Assembly (NCBI GenBank): GCA_900551865.1
Contig: URXV01000003.1
Span: 57,040 to 121,039, forward strand
DNA: 64,000 nt
Reading direction: 5' to 3'
Origin: an uncultured Rickettsiales bacterium
Lineage (GTDB): Bacteria > Pseudomonadota > Alphaproteobacteria > RF32 > CAG-239
Shown: piece after piece, positions 40,017-49,541 of the stretch
Layout of the letters: every line of letters starts with the position of its first letter
Position numbering within the stretch: the first letter of the stretch is position 1
Notes under the pieces: model-generated
Told to the model about the DNA's origin: nothing
The model's input: the letters and a program-made list of their open reading frames with translations, nothing else
The model's database searches: none
Position numbers and translations under genes: made by a program

Positions 40017-42329
40017 ATGAAAGAATGTACGAAAAATCAGGAAAACAGCCCTCTGGGCATAAAAATACTGCTTGTGTATAACGGCATCAACGACAATACG
40101 GCCGCTGCCAGAGCCGTACGCGGGCTGAAATGCGGGCTGGAGGCACAGGATGTAAGCGTTATCGTGTCCGAAAGCGAAGAAGACGCCAAGGCAGTATTGG
40201 TATCAGACCCGACGGTTCAATGTGTTTTGCTCAAACTGAACAATCAGGATGACAAAGATTATCTGAAAATCGTCGATTTACTGCACGTTTTGCGCGAACA
40301 TAACCGTGATGTGCCGGTATTTCTGCTTGCCGGTCGTACTGCCGCCTCAAAAGTATCCACGGAAATTCTTGAGAATGTCAGCGACTTTATTTGGATACTG
40401 GAAGATACGTCGGATTTTATCGCCGGGCGGGTATTGGCAGCGGTGGAACGTTACCGGCAGTTTATCCTGCCGCCGATGTTTAAAGCGCTGGCAAGGTTTT
40501 CCAAAGTGCACGAATATTCGTGGCATACGCCGGGGCATACCGGAGGAACCGGTTTTCTCCGTTCTCCGGCCGGACGGGCTTTTTTCAACTTTTTTCGGGA
40601 GCCGGTATTCCGCTCCGATTTGTCCATATCCGTTGGTGAACTGGGCTCGCTCTTAGACCATTCAGGGCCGATAGGGGAAAGCGAAAAATATGCTGCAAGA
40701 GTATTTGGTGCGGACCGGACATATCATGTAACCAACGGTTCGTCCACATCCAACAGGGTTATCCTGATGGCCAGCGTTACCCGCAATCAGATTGCGCTTT
40801 GCGACCGTAATTGTCATAAGTCGGTCGAGCACGCTATCACCATGTCTGGCGCGATACCGGTTTATATGGTGCCGACCCGCAACCGGTACGGCATTATCGG
40901 GCCGATTACGCCTGACCGCCTGGAACCGGATGCCGTAAAAGAGAGTATTGCCGAAAATCCGCTCGTTAAAGACGGGATTGACAAAAAGCCGGTGCATGCG
41001 ATTATCACCAACTCAACGTATGACGGCTTGTGCTATAATGTCAACCGGGTCAAAGAGCTGTTGGGCAAAAGTGTCGACCGGCTGCATTTTGACGAAGCCT
41101 GGTACGGATATGCTCGTTTTAACCCGATGTACAAGGGGCGTTTTGCGATGTGCTGCGACCCGAAAGACGACGACCGCAAAGGGCCGACCATGTTTGCGAC
41201 CCAGTCGACGCATAAACTGCTCGCAGCCTTTTCCCAAGCATCAATGATACACGTTCGCGACGGGCGCAATCCGATTGACCATCAGCGCTTTAACGAAGCG
41301 TTTATGATGCACGCCTCAACCTCTCCCTTCTATCCGATAATCGCCTCCAACGACATCAGTGCTGCCATGATGGACGGCCCGGGCGGCAAGGCCCTGACCG
41401 ACGCGTCCATCCGCGAAGCCGTTTCGTTCCGCAAAACGATGGCGCGCCTGTATGCCGAGTTTTCCGGTAAAAAAGACTGGTTCTTCAACGTCTGGCAGCC
41501 GGACTTCGTCAAGGACGGCGAGAGCGGGAAAAAGGTTCCTCTGTATGAGGCTTCCGAGGAACAGTTGGCGTCGGATCCCGGCTGCTGGCTGCTTAATCCC
41601 GATGAAGAGTGGCATGGTTTCGGCAATGTAGAGCCCGGTTATTGTATGCTTGACCCGATAAAGGTATCAGTCGTAACACCGGGTGTCAAATCGGATGCGG
41701 AATTAGGGGAGTGGGGTATTCCCGCCGCTGTCGTCAGCGCATATCTGGACAATAAAGGGATTGTGGTGGAAAAAACGACCGATTTTACAATTCTTTTTCT
41801 GTTTTCTCTCGGCGTAACCAACGGCAAATGGGGAACTTTGCTGAATACGCTGTTTGAGTTTAAGCGTGATTATGACAATAACGAGCCGTTGGAGCGCGTC
41901 CTGCCGAAACTGGTTAAGGAAACGGGGCGCGCATATCGGGGTATGGGGCTGAAAGACCTCTGCGGCAAGATGTTTGCGGCGATGAAAAAGCTTGGAACGA
42001 CTAAAGCGCTGTCTGCCGGATTCTCTGTTTTGCCGCATCCTGATATGACACCGGTGGAAGCTTATGAAAATCTTGTTCATAACAATGTTGAAGCCGTAAG
42101 CATTGACGATATGGCAACGCGGACGGTTGCAACCGGCGTCGTGCCGTATCCGCCTGGAATTCCGCTTTTGATGCCGGGCGAAAATGCCGGCGCGGCCGAC
42201 GGGCCGATACTTGGCTATTTGAAGGCGCTTCAGGCTTTTGACCGGGATTTCCCCGGCTTTGGACACGACACCCACGGCGTTGAGGTTCGCGACGGAACGT
42301 ATTACGTTTTGTGCATAAAAAAAGCGTAA
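40017..42329 (+). CDS. adiA: Biodegradative arginine decarboxylase (AdiA-like), 770 aa
   Basis: This PLP enzyme converts arginine to agmatine and CO2, consuming a proton. A receiver-like wing domain (residues 15-145, ending FIWILEDTSDFIAGR) precedes the fold-type I core: EYSWHTPGHTGGTGF, VFGADRTYHVTNGSSTSNR, RLHFDEAWYGYARFNP, and the Schiff-base Lys400 in ATQSTHKLLAAFSQ. The C-terminus PYPPGIPLLMPGENAG is typical. Length and blocks match AdiA rather than shorter LdcC or SpeC. AAAGGAGA lies upstream. It is paired with adiC, with the 42-bp repeats between them. Confidence 0.92.
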   Translation: MKECTKNQENSPLGIKILLVYNGINDNTAAARAVRGLKCGLEAQDVSVIVSESEEDAKAVLVSDPTVQCVLLKLNNQDDKDYLKIVDLLHVLREHNRDVPVFLLAGRTAASKVSTEILENVSDFIWILEDTSDFIAGRVLAAVERYRQFILPPMFKALARFSKVHEYSWHTPGHTGGTGFLRSPAGRAFFNFFREPVFRSDLSISVGELGSLLDHSGPIGESEKYAARVFGADRTYHVTNGSSTSNRVILMASVTRNQIALCDRNCHKSVEHAITMSGAIPVYMVPTRNRYGIIGPITPDRLEPDAVKESIAENPLVKDGIDKKPVHAIITNSTYDGLCYNVNRVKELLGKSVDRLHFDEAWYGYARFNPMYKGRFAMCCDPKDDDRKGPTMFATQSTHKLLAAFSQASMIHVRDGRNPIDHQRFNEAFMMHASTSPFYPIIASNDISAAMMDGPGGKALTDASIREAVSFRKTMARLYAEFSGKKDWFFNVWQPDFVKDGESGKKVPLYEASEEQLASDPGCWLLNPDEEWHGFGNVEPGYCMLDPIKVSVVTPGVKSDAELGEWGIPAAVVSAYLDNKGIVVEKTTDFTILFLFSLGVTNGKWGTLLNTLFEFKRDYDNNEPLERVLPKLVKETGRAYRGMGLKDLCGKMFAAMKKLGTTKALSAGFSVLPHPDMTPVEAYENLVHNNVEAVSIDDMATRTVATGVVPYPPGIPLLMPGENAGAADGPILGYLKALQAFDRDFPGFGHDTHGVEVRDGTYYVLCIKKA

Positions 42330-42363
42330 TTCGAACTGTCCTCGATAAATAGCTTGAATGAAA

Positions 42364-42386
42364 CCCCGGTTGTTGTTCGGCCGGGG
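42364..42386 (+). terminator. Terminator of adiA
   Basis: CCCCGG (42364-42369) pairs with CCGGGG (42381-42386), followed by CTTTCTC, 35 bases past the stop. Confidence 0.65.
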
Positions 42387-42565
42387 CTTTCTCATAGATT
42401 CCGGATATCCTCGCCATACTCCGGACAAACCGCCGCCCGGCCAACCGTTTTTCCCATCAGCAGTCAGCATCCTCTCCGTCAATAAACCGCTTGACATTTT
42501 CGGTAAAACGCCGTATAAGGACAAAAGTTTTTTTGATTATTTTGTCTAACTAAAAGTTATGTCGT

Positions 42566-42949
42566 ATGAAAAAATTAAATTATTTTTTTGCAGCTGGTTT
42601 TTTATTGTTTGTATCATGTGTCGCCAAAGACAAACTTCCTGAAAATCCGAAAGACAAACAGGAATATCGGGACAGTCAGGGAAATTCATGGATATGGAAT
42701 GCAATGCTGATGCGTTGGGCGTTGACGCCTTCCGGCGGAGGTTCTCCCTCGTATTTTTATTATCCGGGGAGCGGTTCCTGGACAAATTCCGGCGGGGTAA
42801 AGGTTGATCCTCCTGCGGGAGTCCGCAACGTATCCTACGGCTCAACAAAACCGAATTCTGTCGGTTCCAAGGCTCCAGCTTCGGGCAGCAAGTCCACATC
42901 GGGCAAGGGCTTCGGCAGCAGTTTCAGCAGTAAACCTATTGGCGCATGA
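42566..42949 (+). CDS. YgiB-like lipoprotein, 127 aa
   Basis: The signal peptide MKKLNYFFAAGFLLFVSC ends in lipobox FVSC. A short domain with YRDSQGNSWIWNAMLMRWAL follows, then a Gly/Ser-rich tail (SKAPASGSKSTSGKGFGSSFSSKPIGA). The tail and the position before a glutathionylspermidine-synthase-like gene recall the E. coli ygiB-ygiC pair. Homology to DUF1190 itself is not clear. It lies 15 bases before the next gene, so the two are an operon. Confidence 0.75.
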   Translation: MKKLNYFFAAGFLLFVSCVAKDKLPENPKDKQEYRDSQGNSWIWNAMLMRWALTPSGGGSPSYFYYPGSGSWTNSGGVKVDPPAGVRNVSYGSTKPNSVGSKAPASGSKSTSGKGFGSSFSSKPIGA

Positions 42950-42964
42950 TTAATTTTATCGGAT

Positions 42965-44071
42965 ATGGAAAGAATTAGTTGTACGCCCCGTGAGAATTAC
43001 CGGGAAATTGTGGAAAAGCAGGGATTTGGATTTCACGAGTCCTATTGGATAGAAGATGCCTGCTATTGTTTTACGTCAGCTGAAATTGAAGCGCTTGAAA
43101 AAGCGACGGCTGAATGTTACGAAATGTATTGCAAGGCTGTGGAAGCCTGCCTGTATGATGACCGCCGGCTTGATGCGCTTTGCATTCCCGTTGCGGTTCG
43201 CGAGGCGATAGTCCGCAGCTGGGAAGAGGACGATTATTCCCTGTACGGGCGCTTTGACTTTGCATTTGTCAACGGCGTGCCGAAATTGCTGGAATTTAAT
43301 GCCGATACGCCGACTTCTCTGGTAGAGGCCGCCGTCATCCAGTGGTTATGGAAAGAAGATGTTTTTCCGCTCCACGACCAGTTCAATTCCATTCATGAAA
43401 AAATGGTGGAATCTTGGAGATATATCCACGAACGTTATCGATGCGGCCGGTATTACTTTGCGTCAATTTCCGATTGTTTGGAAGACAATGCCACTCTGGG
43501 CTATATCATTTCAACGGCCTTTGAGGCGGGGCTTGTTCCTCACGAACTGGATATTCGCAGCGTAAGGCATGAAAACGGCTCATTGTTTGCGCCCGACGGT
43601 ATGCCGATAGACTGTATGTTCAAGCTTTACCCGTGGGAGTTTATGTTCGCAGAGGATTTGACCGGCTGTATGACGGAGATGTGCTGGATAGAACCGCTGT
43701 GGAAAGCTTTGATGTCTGATAAGGCCATGCTTCCGGTGCTTTACGAAATGTTCCCCCGGTCTCCCTATATCCTGCCGGCTTATGCCGAACCCGGAAAATT
43801 GGGAGCTTATTGCAAAAAGCCGGTGTTCTCTCGCGAAGGCGCCAATGTTGAGCTGGTAAAAAACGGCACGATACTGGAAAGTTCTTCCGGCGGGTACGGC
43901 AAAGAGGGATACGTATATCAGCAGCTTGTAGATATTCCCTGTTTTGACGGCAGGTATCCGGTGCTGGGAAGCTGGGTTATCGGCGGTGAAGCGGCCGGAA
44001 TGGGAATTCGGGAAAACACGTCCAGAATTACCGATGACCTGAGCCATTTTGTACCGCATATCATTGTCTGA
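42965..44071 (+). CDS. Glutathionylspermidine-synthase-family ATP-grasp protein (YgiC-like), 368 aa
   Basis: This is an ATP-grasp ligase of the GSP_synth family without the amidase domain. Blocks: SLYGRFDFAFVNGVPKLLEFNADTPTSLVEAAVIQWLW (N-terminal part of the active site), YFASISDCLEDNATLGYI, PWEFMFAEDLT, and KPVFSREGANVELV with SSSGGYGKEGYVYQQLVDIP near the C-terminus. The true substrate of YgiC-type proteins is unknown; E. coli homologues lack glutathionylspermidine synthetase activity. It is paired with a secreted lipoprotein, which hints at a role in envelope modification. Confidence 0.88.
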   Translation: MERISCTPRENYREIVEKQGFGFHESYWIEDACYCFTSAEIEALEKATAECYEMYCKAVEACLYDDRRLDALCIPVAVREAIVRSWEEDDYSLYGRFDFAFVNGVPKLLEFNADTPTSLVEAAVIQWLWKEDVFPLHDQFNSIHEKMVESWRYIHERYRCGRYYFASISDCLEDNATLGYIISTAFEAGLVPHELDIRSVRHENGSLFAPDGMPIDCMFKLYPWEFMFAEDLTGCMTEMCWIEPLWKALMSDKAMLPVLYEMFPRSPYILPAYAEPGKLGAYCKKPVFSREGANVELVKNGTILESSSGGYGKEGYVYQQLVDIPCFDGRYPVLGSWVIGGEAAGMGIRENTSRITDDLSHFVPHIIV

Positions 44072-44105
44072 TTTGTACCGCAGATTATCGTCTGATGATG
44101 AAACA

Positions 44106-44140
44106 AAGACAGTCCGCTCCTCACGGAACGGGCTGTTTTT
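44106..44140 (+). terminator. Terminator of the ygiBC-like operon
   Basis: ACAGTCCG...CGGGCTGT forms a stem (one G-U), followed by TTTTTTG. Confidence 0.75.
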
Positions 44141-44302
44141 TGTATTTGTCAGGCTGTTTTTTTGTACTTGTGCGGAAAATAAGGTTGCCGGGCTTTTATT
44201 CCGGGGATTTGCGATTATATGTGAGATTAAAATGCGATTACGGAAAACGCCGTCATCCGAAAAATGCGGTAGCTTTGTCGTAAAATTAGGGGGATAACCG
44301 TT

Positions 44303-47300
44303 ATGAACAAACATTTGCGAGGTTTTTTTCTGCTTTTGCCGTGCCTGTTGTTGCATCCGAAAAGTTCCCGGGCGATAACTGTCGATATTCCTGCCGGAGA
44401 AGTTGTCAGCGGCGGCGACGTTCATTCGGTCGTAACCCAGCGCGTTTATGGCGAGGCTGATAATTTTACTGTTTCGGGAAAGCAGCAGGTTATGTCCGGA
44501 GGCGTAACCCGCAACAGCAATATTTATCCGTATGGGCAGCAGGATGTATTGCAGAACGGCATATCATACGGTACTGTTGTTCAGCAATATGCCGTACAGA
44601 ATGTCGACGGGCAGGCATATTCTTCCGGTGTCGGTTCGTATGGAACCATAGATGTCAATGCCGGCGGCTATGCCGAAAATACGGCGGTGAACGGCGGCAG
44701 TCTTTTCATATCCGCCGGCGGCACGGCGGAGGGAACGGTTATCGTTTCGGGGCACGAATATATATCGGGAACGGACAATAATGCAAAAGTTTCCGGCGGA
44801 ATTCAGGAAATTAGGGACGGCGGCGTCGCTTCCGGCGCGCAGGTCGGCGGCGGCCGGCAGCAGGTTAATGCCGGAGGAACGGTGCAGAACACAACGGTTT
44901 CCGGCCGGGGAACGCAGGAAGTTGCCGGCAGAGCCGTGGCGACGACCGTGCAAAACGGTGGCGAAATGACGGTTCAGGACGGTGGAGTTGCAGAGAATAC
45001 GACGATTTCGGGCGGAACAATGACGGTTGATGAAGAGGCCGTCGCGCAAAACACCGCCGTTCTGTCCGGCACGCAGTATGTATATGGCCGGGACGTCAAC
45101 GGCAGGGTCAGCGGCGGGGAACAGATTATAGAAGGCGGCGGCCGTACCGAAAATACGGTCGTTTCGGGGCAGGGAACGCAGGAAGTCGGCTTTTTCGGAA
45201 CGTCGGAAAATACTGAAATTGCAACCGGAGGCACCCAGAACGTAAGTTGGGAGGGAACCGCCGTCGGTACCGTGGTCAACGGCGGCACTATGAATGTGGA
45301 GGCGGAAGGGAAATCGCAGCAGACCGTTGTCAACTCCGGTTTTCAGAATGTTTTCGGAACCGATTCCGACAGCAGGGTTAACGGCGGAAAACAGATTGTC
45401 AAAGAACACGGAACGGTGCGGAATGCGACGGTCGGTGGCACCGGAATTCAGCAGGTGGATGCCGGCGGCACGGCCGAAAATTCCGTTATTGAAAGCGGCG
45501 GGCGTCTGACGGTGGCCGGAACGGCGAATAAGACGACCGTCAAAAAAGGCGGACAGGCGGAAATTCAGGCCGGCGGGAAATCGTCCGGAATGACCGTAAA
45601 CGGCGGCAATTCCTATGTTAAGGCGGGCGGCGAGGCGGTTTCGTCGGTTATCAGCCTCGGGACGGAATATGTTGACGGTAAAAGTTCCAATGCCCGGATT
45701 TATCTCGGCGGAACCCAGCAGGTAGAAGCCGGAGGAGCCGCCGACGGCAGCACGGTCAGCCTGTTCGGCGTCCAGAGAGTCGCTGCCGGCGGACAGGCAT
45801 CAAACAGCCGGATAGTCGGCGGAACGCAGATTGTCGGCGGTACCGTTTCCGGTACGGAGCTGGCGGCCGGGCTGCAAAATATTGAAGCCGGGGGAATTGC
45901 CGCCGACACCAAAATAACCGGCGGGATACAGACGATATTTTCCGGCGGCGTTGCCCGTAATACAAACGCTTCCGGCGGTTTAATCGTATTGCACGCGGGC
46001 GGCGGTATGCAAGGAACGTCAAAAATTACCGACGGCATTCTGAATGTTGTCGGAGAAAACAGCATTCCTGATTTGGAACTGGAAAACGCTCTGGTAACCG
46101 TTACGCGGGAACCCGGCTTTTCCCGTCTGCGGATAGACCGGTTGGACGGAACCGGCGTTTTCAGCATAAACAGCAACCTGGCGCAGAGTGAAGCCGACCA
46201 TCTGGACATTCTCGGCGGTTCGGGAAATTTCGGGTTGATTATCCATGACTATAGTGCTGACGGAAACCTGCCGGCGGAGTTTAAGATTATAGACGAAGCT
46301 TCTACAGCTGCGGATGATTTTTATCTGGTCGGCAATGCCGTCGACGTTGGGGCTTTCAGGTACGATTTGCAGCACGACGGCGATGACTGGGTGCTGCACC
46401 GGACGCAGGAGCACACAGACAGTTCCCTGATTGCCAAAAACACCTACAGTTCGCTGGCGGCATTGTTTTATACGCATCTGAATCCCCTGTATCACCGTTT
46501 TCGCATGAAACATAAGCAAAAGGAACATGACGACGGGCTGTGGGTTAAGGGTATCGGCCGCGAAATAAAATTCCGCTATCGGGACGAAACCAAAAGCGAG
46601 ATGGAAATTTACGGGGCGGAAATCGGCTATGACCGGGAAATCTGGTATAACGCCGGCAGCCATCTGCAAGTGGGCCTGTACGGCGGTTTAAGCGATTCGC
46701 GGCAGAAATACGACCGCGGCGGCCGCGGGGACGGAGACACGCAGAGCCTCGGTCTGTATTCAACCTGGAATACGGCGGACAACTGGTTTGTAGACGTCGT
46801 CGGAACCTATTTCTGGCACACGCAGAAGATTAAAAGCTATACGCCGTCCGGTTCCGACGTAAACGGAAAATACGATACGAACGCCTGGCAGGCGTCCGCC
46901 TTTGCCGGAAAACGGTGGAATATCGCCGGCAGTTGGTTTGTCGAGCCGTATGTCGGTTTAAGCTATATGCGCGTGGACGGAATAGATTACCGGACGAATT
47001 TTAACACGAGGGTCAGTGCATCGGCGACGGATTATTTCAGCGGCAACGTCGGCTTGTCCGGCGGACGGGAATTCGTGCTGGATAACGGAGCGGTACTGGA
47101 TGCATACGGCAGGGTAAACCTATTGCACGACTGGGACGGCAAAAGCCCGGTTACCGTCGCGGACGAAGTTTTTACGGAAGATACGTCGTCGCTGCGCTAT
47201 GAACTCGGGGCAGGGATTGCCGCCGCCTGGAACGAAACGAATTCCGCTTATTTTGAAGCTTCTACCCAGCTGGGTAGCCGCGTCCGTTTTCCGTGGGAAA

Positions 47301-47329
47301 TCAACATCGGCATCCAGTTTAATTTCTGA
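44303..47329 (+). CDS. AIDA-type autotransporter adhesin, 1008 aa
   Basis: This is a type Va secreted outer-membrane protein. A signal peptide (about residues 1-24, ending SSRA) leads into a passenger of roughly 550 residues built from AIDA-like ~19-residue repeats (GGTAENTxVSGGTQxVxxGG). This passenger would form a beta-helix displayed on the surface. From about residue 740 a 12-strand autotransporter barrel follows (DGLWVKGIGREIKFRYRD...), ending in RFPWEINIGIQFNF with terminal aromatic Phe. The passenger is rich in Thr/Ser/Gly and lacks Cys. A role in adhesion is likely from the family. GGGGGATA precedes the ATG. Confidence 0.92.
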   Translation: MNKHLRGFFLLLPCLLLHPKSSRAITVDIPAGEVVSGGDVHSVVTQRVYGEADNFTVSGKQQVMSGGVTRNSNIYPYGQQDVLQNGISYGTVVQQYAVQNVDGQAYSSGVGSYGTIDVNAGGYAENTAVNGGSLFISAGGTAEGTVIVSGHEYISGTDNNAKVSGGIQEIRDGGVASGAQVGGGRQQVNAGGTVQNTTVSGRGTQEVAGRAVATTVQNGGEMTVQDGGVAENTTISGGTMTVDEEAVAQNTAVLSGTQYVYGRDVNGRVSGGEQIIEGGGRTENTVVSGQGTQEVGFFGTSENTEIATGGTQNVSWEGTAVGTVVNGGTMNVEAEGKSQQTVVNSGFQNVFGTDSDSRVNGGKQIVKEHGTVRNATVGGTGIQQVDAGGTAENSVIESGGRLTVAGTANKTTVKKGGQAEIQAGGKSSGMTVNGGNSYVKAGGEAVSSVISLGTEYVDGKSSNARIYLGGTQQVEAGGAADGSTVSLFGVQRVAAGGQASNSRIVGGTQIVGGTVSGTELAAGLQNIEAGGIAADTKITGGIQTIFSGGVARNTNASGGLIVLHAGGGMQGTSKITDGILNVVGENSIPDLELENALVTVTREPGFSRLRIDRLDGTGVFSINSNLAQSEADHLDILGGSGNFGLIIHDYSADGNLPAEFKIIDEASTAADDFYLVGNAVDVGAFRYDLQHDGDDWVLHRTQEHTDSSLIAKNTYSSLAALFYTHLNPLYHRFRMKHKQKEHDDGLWVKGIGREIKFRYRDETKSEMEIYGAEIGYDREIWYNAGSHLQVGLYGGLSDSRQKYDRGGRGDGDTQSLGLYSTWNTADNWFVDVVGTYFWHTQKIKSYTPSGSDVNGKYDTNAWQASAFAGKRWNIAGSWFVEPYVGLSYMRVDGIDYRTNFNTRVSASATDYFSGNVGLSGGREFVLDNGAVLDAYGRVNLLHDWDGKSPVTVADEVFTEDTSSLRYELGAGIAAAWNETNSAYFEASTQLGSRVRFPWEINIGIQFNF

Positions 47330-47428
47330 AACCGGCTTTCCGCCTTGCCCCGACAGACCTCATAAACACTTCCGTCTCGTTAAAGCCCTCCGTCATATCG
47401 CTGCGGCTTACACTACCTCCTGCAGAAA

Positions 47429-48424
47429 CTAAAATCCCTCTTCCTTATACGGGCGGGACATCAGCTCGTCCATTGCCGCCTCCAGAGACATCCCGTCAAA
47501 CAGAACCTTGTTGACAATTTCGCAGATAGGCATTTCAATTCCCAGTTCGTGAGCCCTTTTGACGACGGCCTTGGCGGTATAAATCCCCTCTACCGTTCGC
47601 GTATTCTCTTCCAGCAGTTTCTTTGCCCGGCCACAGAGGCCGACTTCATACCCGAAGCTGAAATTGCGGGACGTAGCGCAGCTCGCCGTCAGTACCAGAT
47701 CGCCCATACCGCTCATTCCCATCATCGTGCGCAGCGTGCCGCCCAGCGCTTTGGACAGCCGGACCATTTCGTTAAAGCCGCGCGTAATCAGCGCCGCCCG
47801 GGCGCCGTCGCCGAATTTCGCACCCTCCACCACGCCGGAAGCGATGGCGATAACGTTTTTGACGCTTCCGCCGATTTGCGGCGAAATTATGTCCGCGGTC
47901 AGATAAGGGCGGAAGTAGGGCGTGCCGAGCATATCGGCGAGCCGGGCGGCTATGCCGTCTTTGGCGCAGGCAATCGTAACGGAAACGAGTTTCTGCCGCG
48001 CCACGTCAACGGCAAATCCCGGCCCGGACAAAATCGCGACGGTAGCAAAGGGAATTTCTTCCTGCACCACTTCGGAAAGCAGCTTTCCCGTTTCAACCTC
48101 AATCCCTTTGGCGCACAGGACGATAATCGTATCCGCTTTGACATACGGCTTCATCTGTTTGAGCATGGAACGCGTCCATTGCGCCGAGGACGTCAGCAGA
48201 ATAATGTCCGAAAATTCAAAAATATCGGCAATCTCTCCGGTAGCCCTGATGGCGTCGGGCAGGGGAATGTCCGGCAGATATATCTTGTTGACGTGCTTTT
48301 GGTTGACCGCGTCCACGACTTCCTGCTCTCTCGCCCAGCACAAAACGTCGTTTCCGGCGCGTGCAGCAGTTAAAGCCAGAGCCGTTCCCCAAATTCCCGT
48401 TCCGATAATGCCGATTTTCTTCAT
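47429..48424 (-). CDS. gpsA: Glycerol-3-phosphate dehydrogenase [NAD(P)+], 331 aa
   Basis: The enzyme reduces dihydroxyacetone phosphate to sn-glycerol 3-phosphate for phospholipid synthesis. The NAD-binding GIIGTGIWGTALALTAARAG is at residues 4-23. ILSGPGFAVDVARQKLVSVTIA and the catalytic-Lys block GGSVKNVIAIASGVVEGAKFGDGARAALITRG are complete, as is GMSGMGDLVLTASCATSRNFSFG. The start is set at ATG 48424 after AAGGAGAAATTT. It is the last ordinary chromosomal gene before the AT-rich island. Confidence 0.95.
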   Translation of the reverse strand: MKKIGIIGTGIWGTALALTAARAGNDVLCWAREQEVVDAVNQKHVNKIYLPDIPLPDAIRATGEIADIFEFSDIILLTSSAQWTRSMLKQMKPYVKADTIIVLCAKGIEVETGKLLSEVVQEEIPFATVAILSGPGFAVDVARQKLVSVTIACAKDGIAARLADMLGTPYFRPYLTADIISPQIGGSVKNVIAIASGVVEGAKFGDGARAALITRGFNEMVRLSKALGGTLRTMMGMSGMGDLVLTASCATSRNFSFGYEVGLCGRAKKLLEENTRTVEGIYTAKAVVKRAHELGIEMPICEIVNKVLFDGMSLEAAMDELMSRPYKEEGF

Positions 48425-48642
48425 AAATTTCTCCTTAAACAATATTCAAAAACCTACGCATTGCATAGCATCAGGTTGCTCTCCGCTTATAAATGGAATG
48501 TACAGAATTATGGTTAATAAAATATAAATATTGCCAAGGTAATAGAAAGTAAACGTTTCCGCATAATAAGGAACAATAATATTTTGTTCCCTTAAATGTT
48601 ATGTTAGATTATTTTTTTATGATGATGAGGAAACAGTTTTAA

Positions 48643-49450
48643 ACAAACGCGAAAAGAAGAAAAGGCTTCAAGAGTTATTCGCTGGATGCACAGGAAGACC
48701 GGCTAAAGAGTTATTGTACTCAGCGAGGGCTGACAATTGTCAAACAGTTTACGGTTGTTGAAAGCTCTACCAGAGGGGAGCGGGAAGAATTTTATAATAT
48801 GATAGCATTCATAAAAAAATATAAAAATCCGGTTGCTCTGGTTTGTGATAAGGTTGATCGCCTGCAAAGAAGTTTTAAGGAATATAATGTCTTGAATGAG
48901 CTGATTGAAAAAGAAAAAATCGCCATTCATTTTAACACGGAACAGTCAGTTATAGCAAAAAATGCCAAAGCACATGACAAGCTGATGTGGAATTTTCGGA
49001 TTACGGTTGCTCAGTCGCAAACAGACACAATGAGTGATAATGTCTGTCGCAGTCTTGAAAAAATGCGTAAAGAGGGAAAATGGGCACATCATGCACCAGT
49101 CGGTTATAAAAATGTTAGGCAAGCAAACGGTCATAGCGATATTGTTACTGGATGAGGATAATCATTTCATTATCACGCAACTGTTTAAAGAATTTTCGAC
49201 AGGCATTTATAATCTTGAGCAGATTGTTCGCAAGGCGGCCAATTTAGGGTTGAAGATGAAGAGCAGCAATAAACTTCATAAGCAAACAATACGCAATATT
49301 TTAAGCAACCGTTTTTATATAGGGGAAATGTACAGCGGCGGGCGTTATTATCCACATAGTTATCCGCGATTGACTGATATTCATACGTTTGAACGGTGTC
49401 AGGAAATTTTAGAAGGTAAGGCAAATCATAAGGTGCAGAAGCACGAATAA
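48643..49450 (+). pseudogene. Decayed large serine recombinase
   Basis: A frame opening after a stop at 48640-48642 reads KGFKSYSLDAQEDRLKSYCTQRGLTIVKQFTVVESSTRGERE...DKVDRLQRS, the resolvase domain minus its catalytic-Ser N-terminus. It stops at 49153. Another frame continues with ITQLFKEFSTGIYNLEQIVRKAANLGLK...NILSNRFYIGEMYSGGRYYPHSY, the Recombinase domain, until 49450. The zinc-ribbon and coiled-coil C-terminus is missing. So there is at least one frameshift plus losses at both ends. It points the opposite way to the two intact paralogues. Confidence 0.85.
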
Positions 49451-49473
49451 AACCTGAAAGTACATCATTATAA

Positions 49474-49498
49474 GATATGTTCTATTTTGGAACATATC
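49474..49498. repeat. Perfect 9-bp hairpin between recombinase genes
   Basis: GATATGTTC pairs with GAACATATC across a 7-base loop, located between the decayed and the intact recombinase, which converge here. There is no T run after it, so it is a weak terminator or a structural site. Confidence 0.5.
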
Positions 49499-49541
49499 CT
49501 TAGGAAAAATATTTTAATGTTTCCAATGTCTACTTTTAAGC

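Noticed and set aside
39755..40081. Frames on both strands through the 42-bp repeats that encode repeating peptides
   Set aside because: The periodic peptides are a by-product of the 42-bp period (14 codons). The frames overlap the ends of adiC and adiA and lack ribosome-binding sites.
44600..46000. DNA-level repeats inside the autotransporter as an array or mobile repeat
   Set aside because: They are diverged AIDA-type coding repeats and keep the reading frame throughout.
49034..49450. The 138-aa frame as an intact small recombinase
   Set aside because: It is only the Recombinase domain; the catalytic domain is in another frame upstream, so it is part of the decayed gene.
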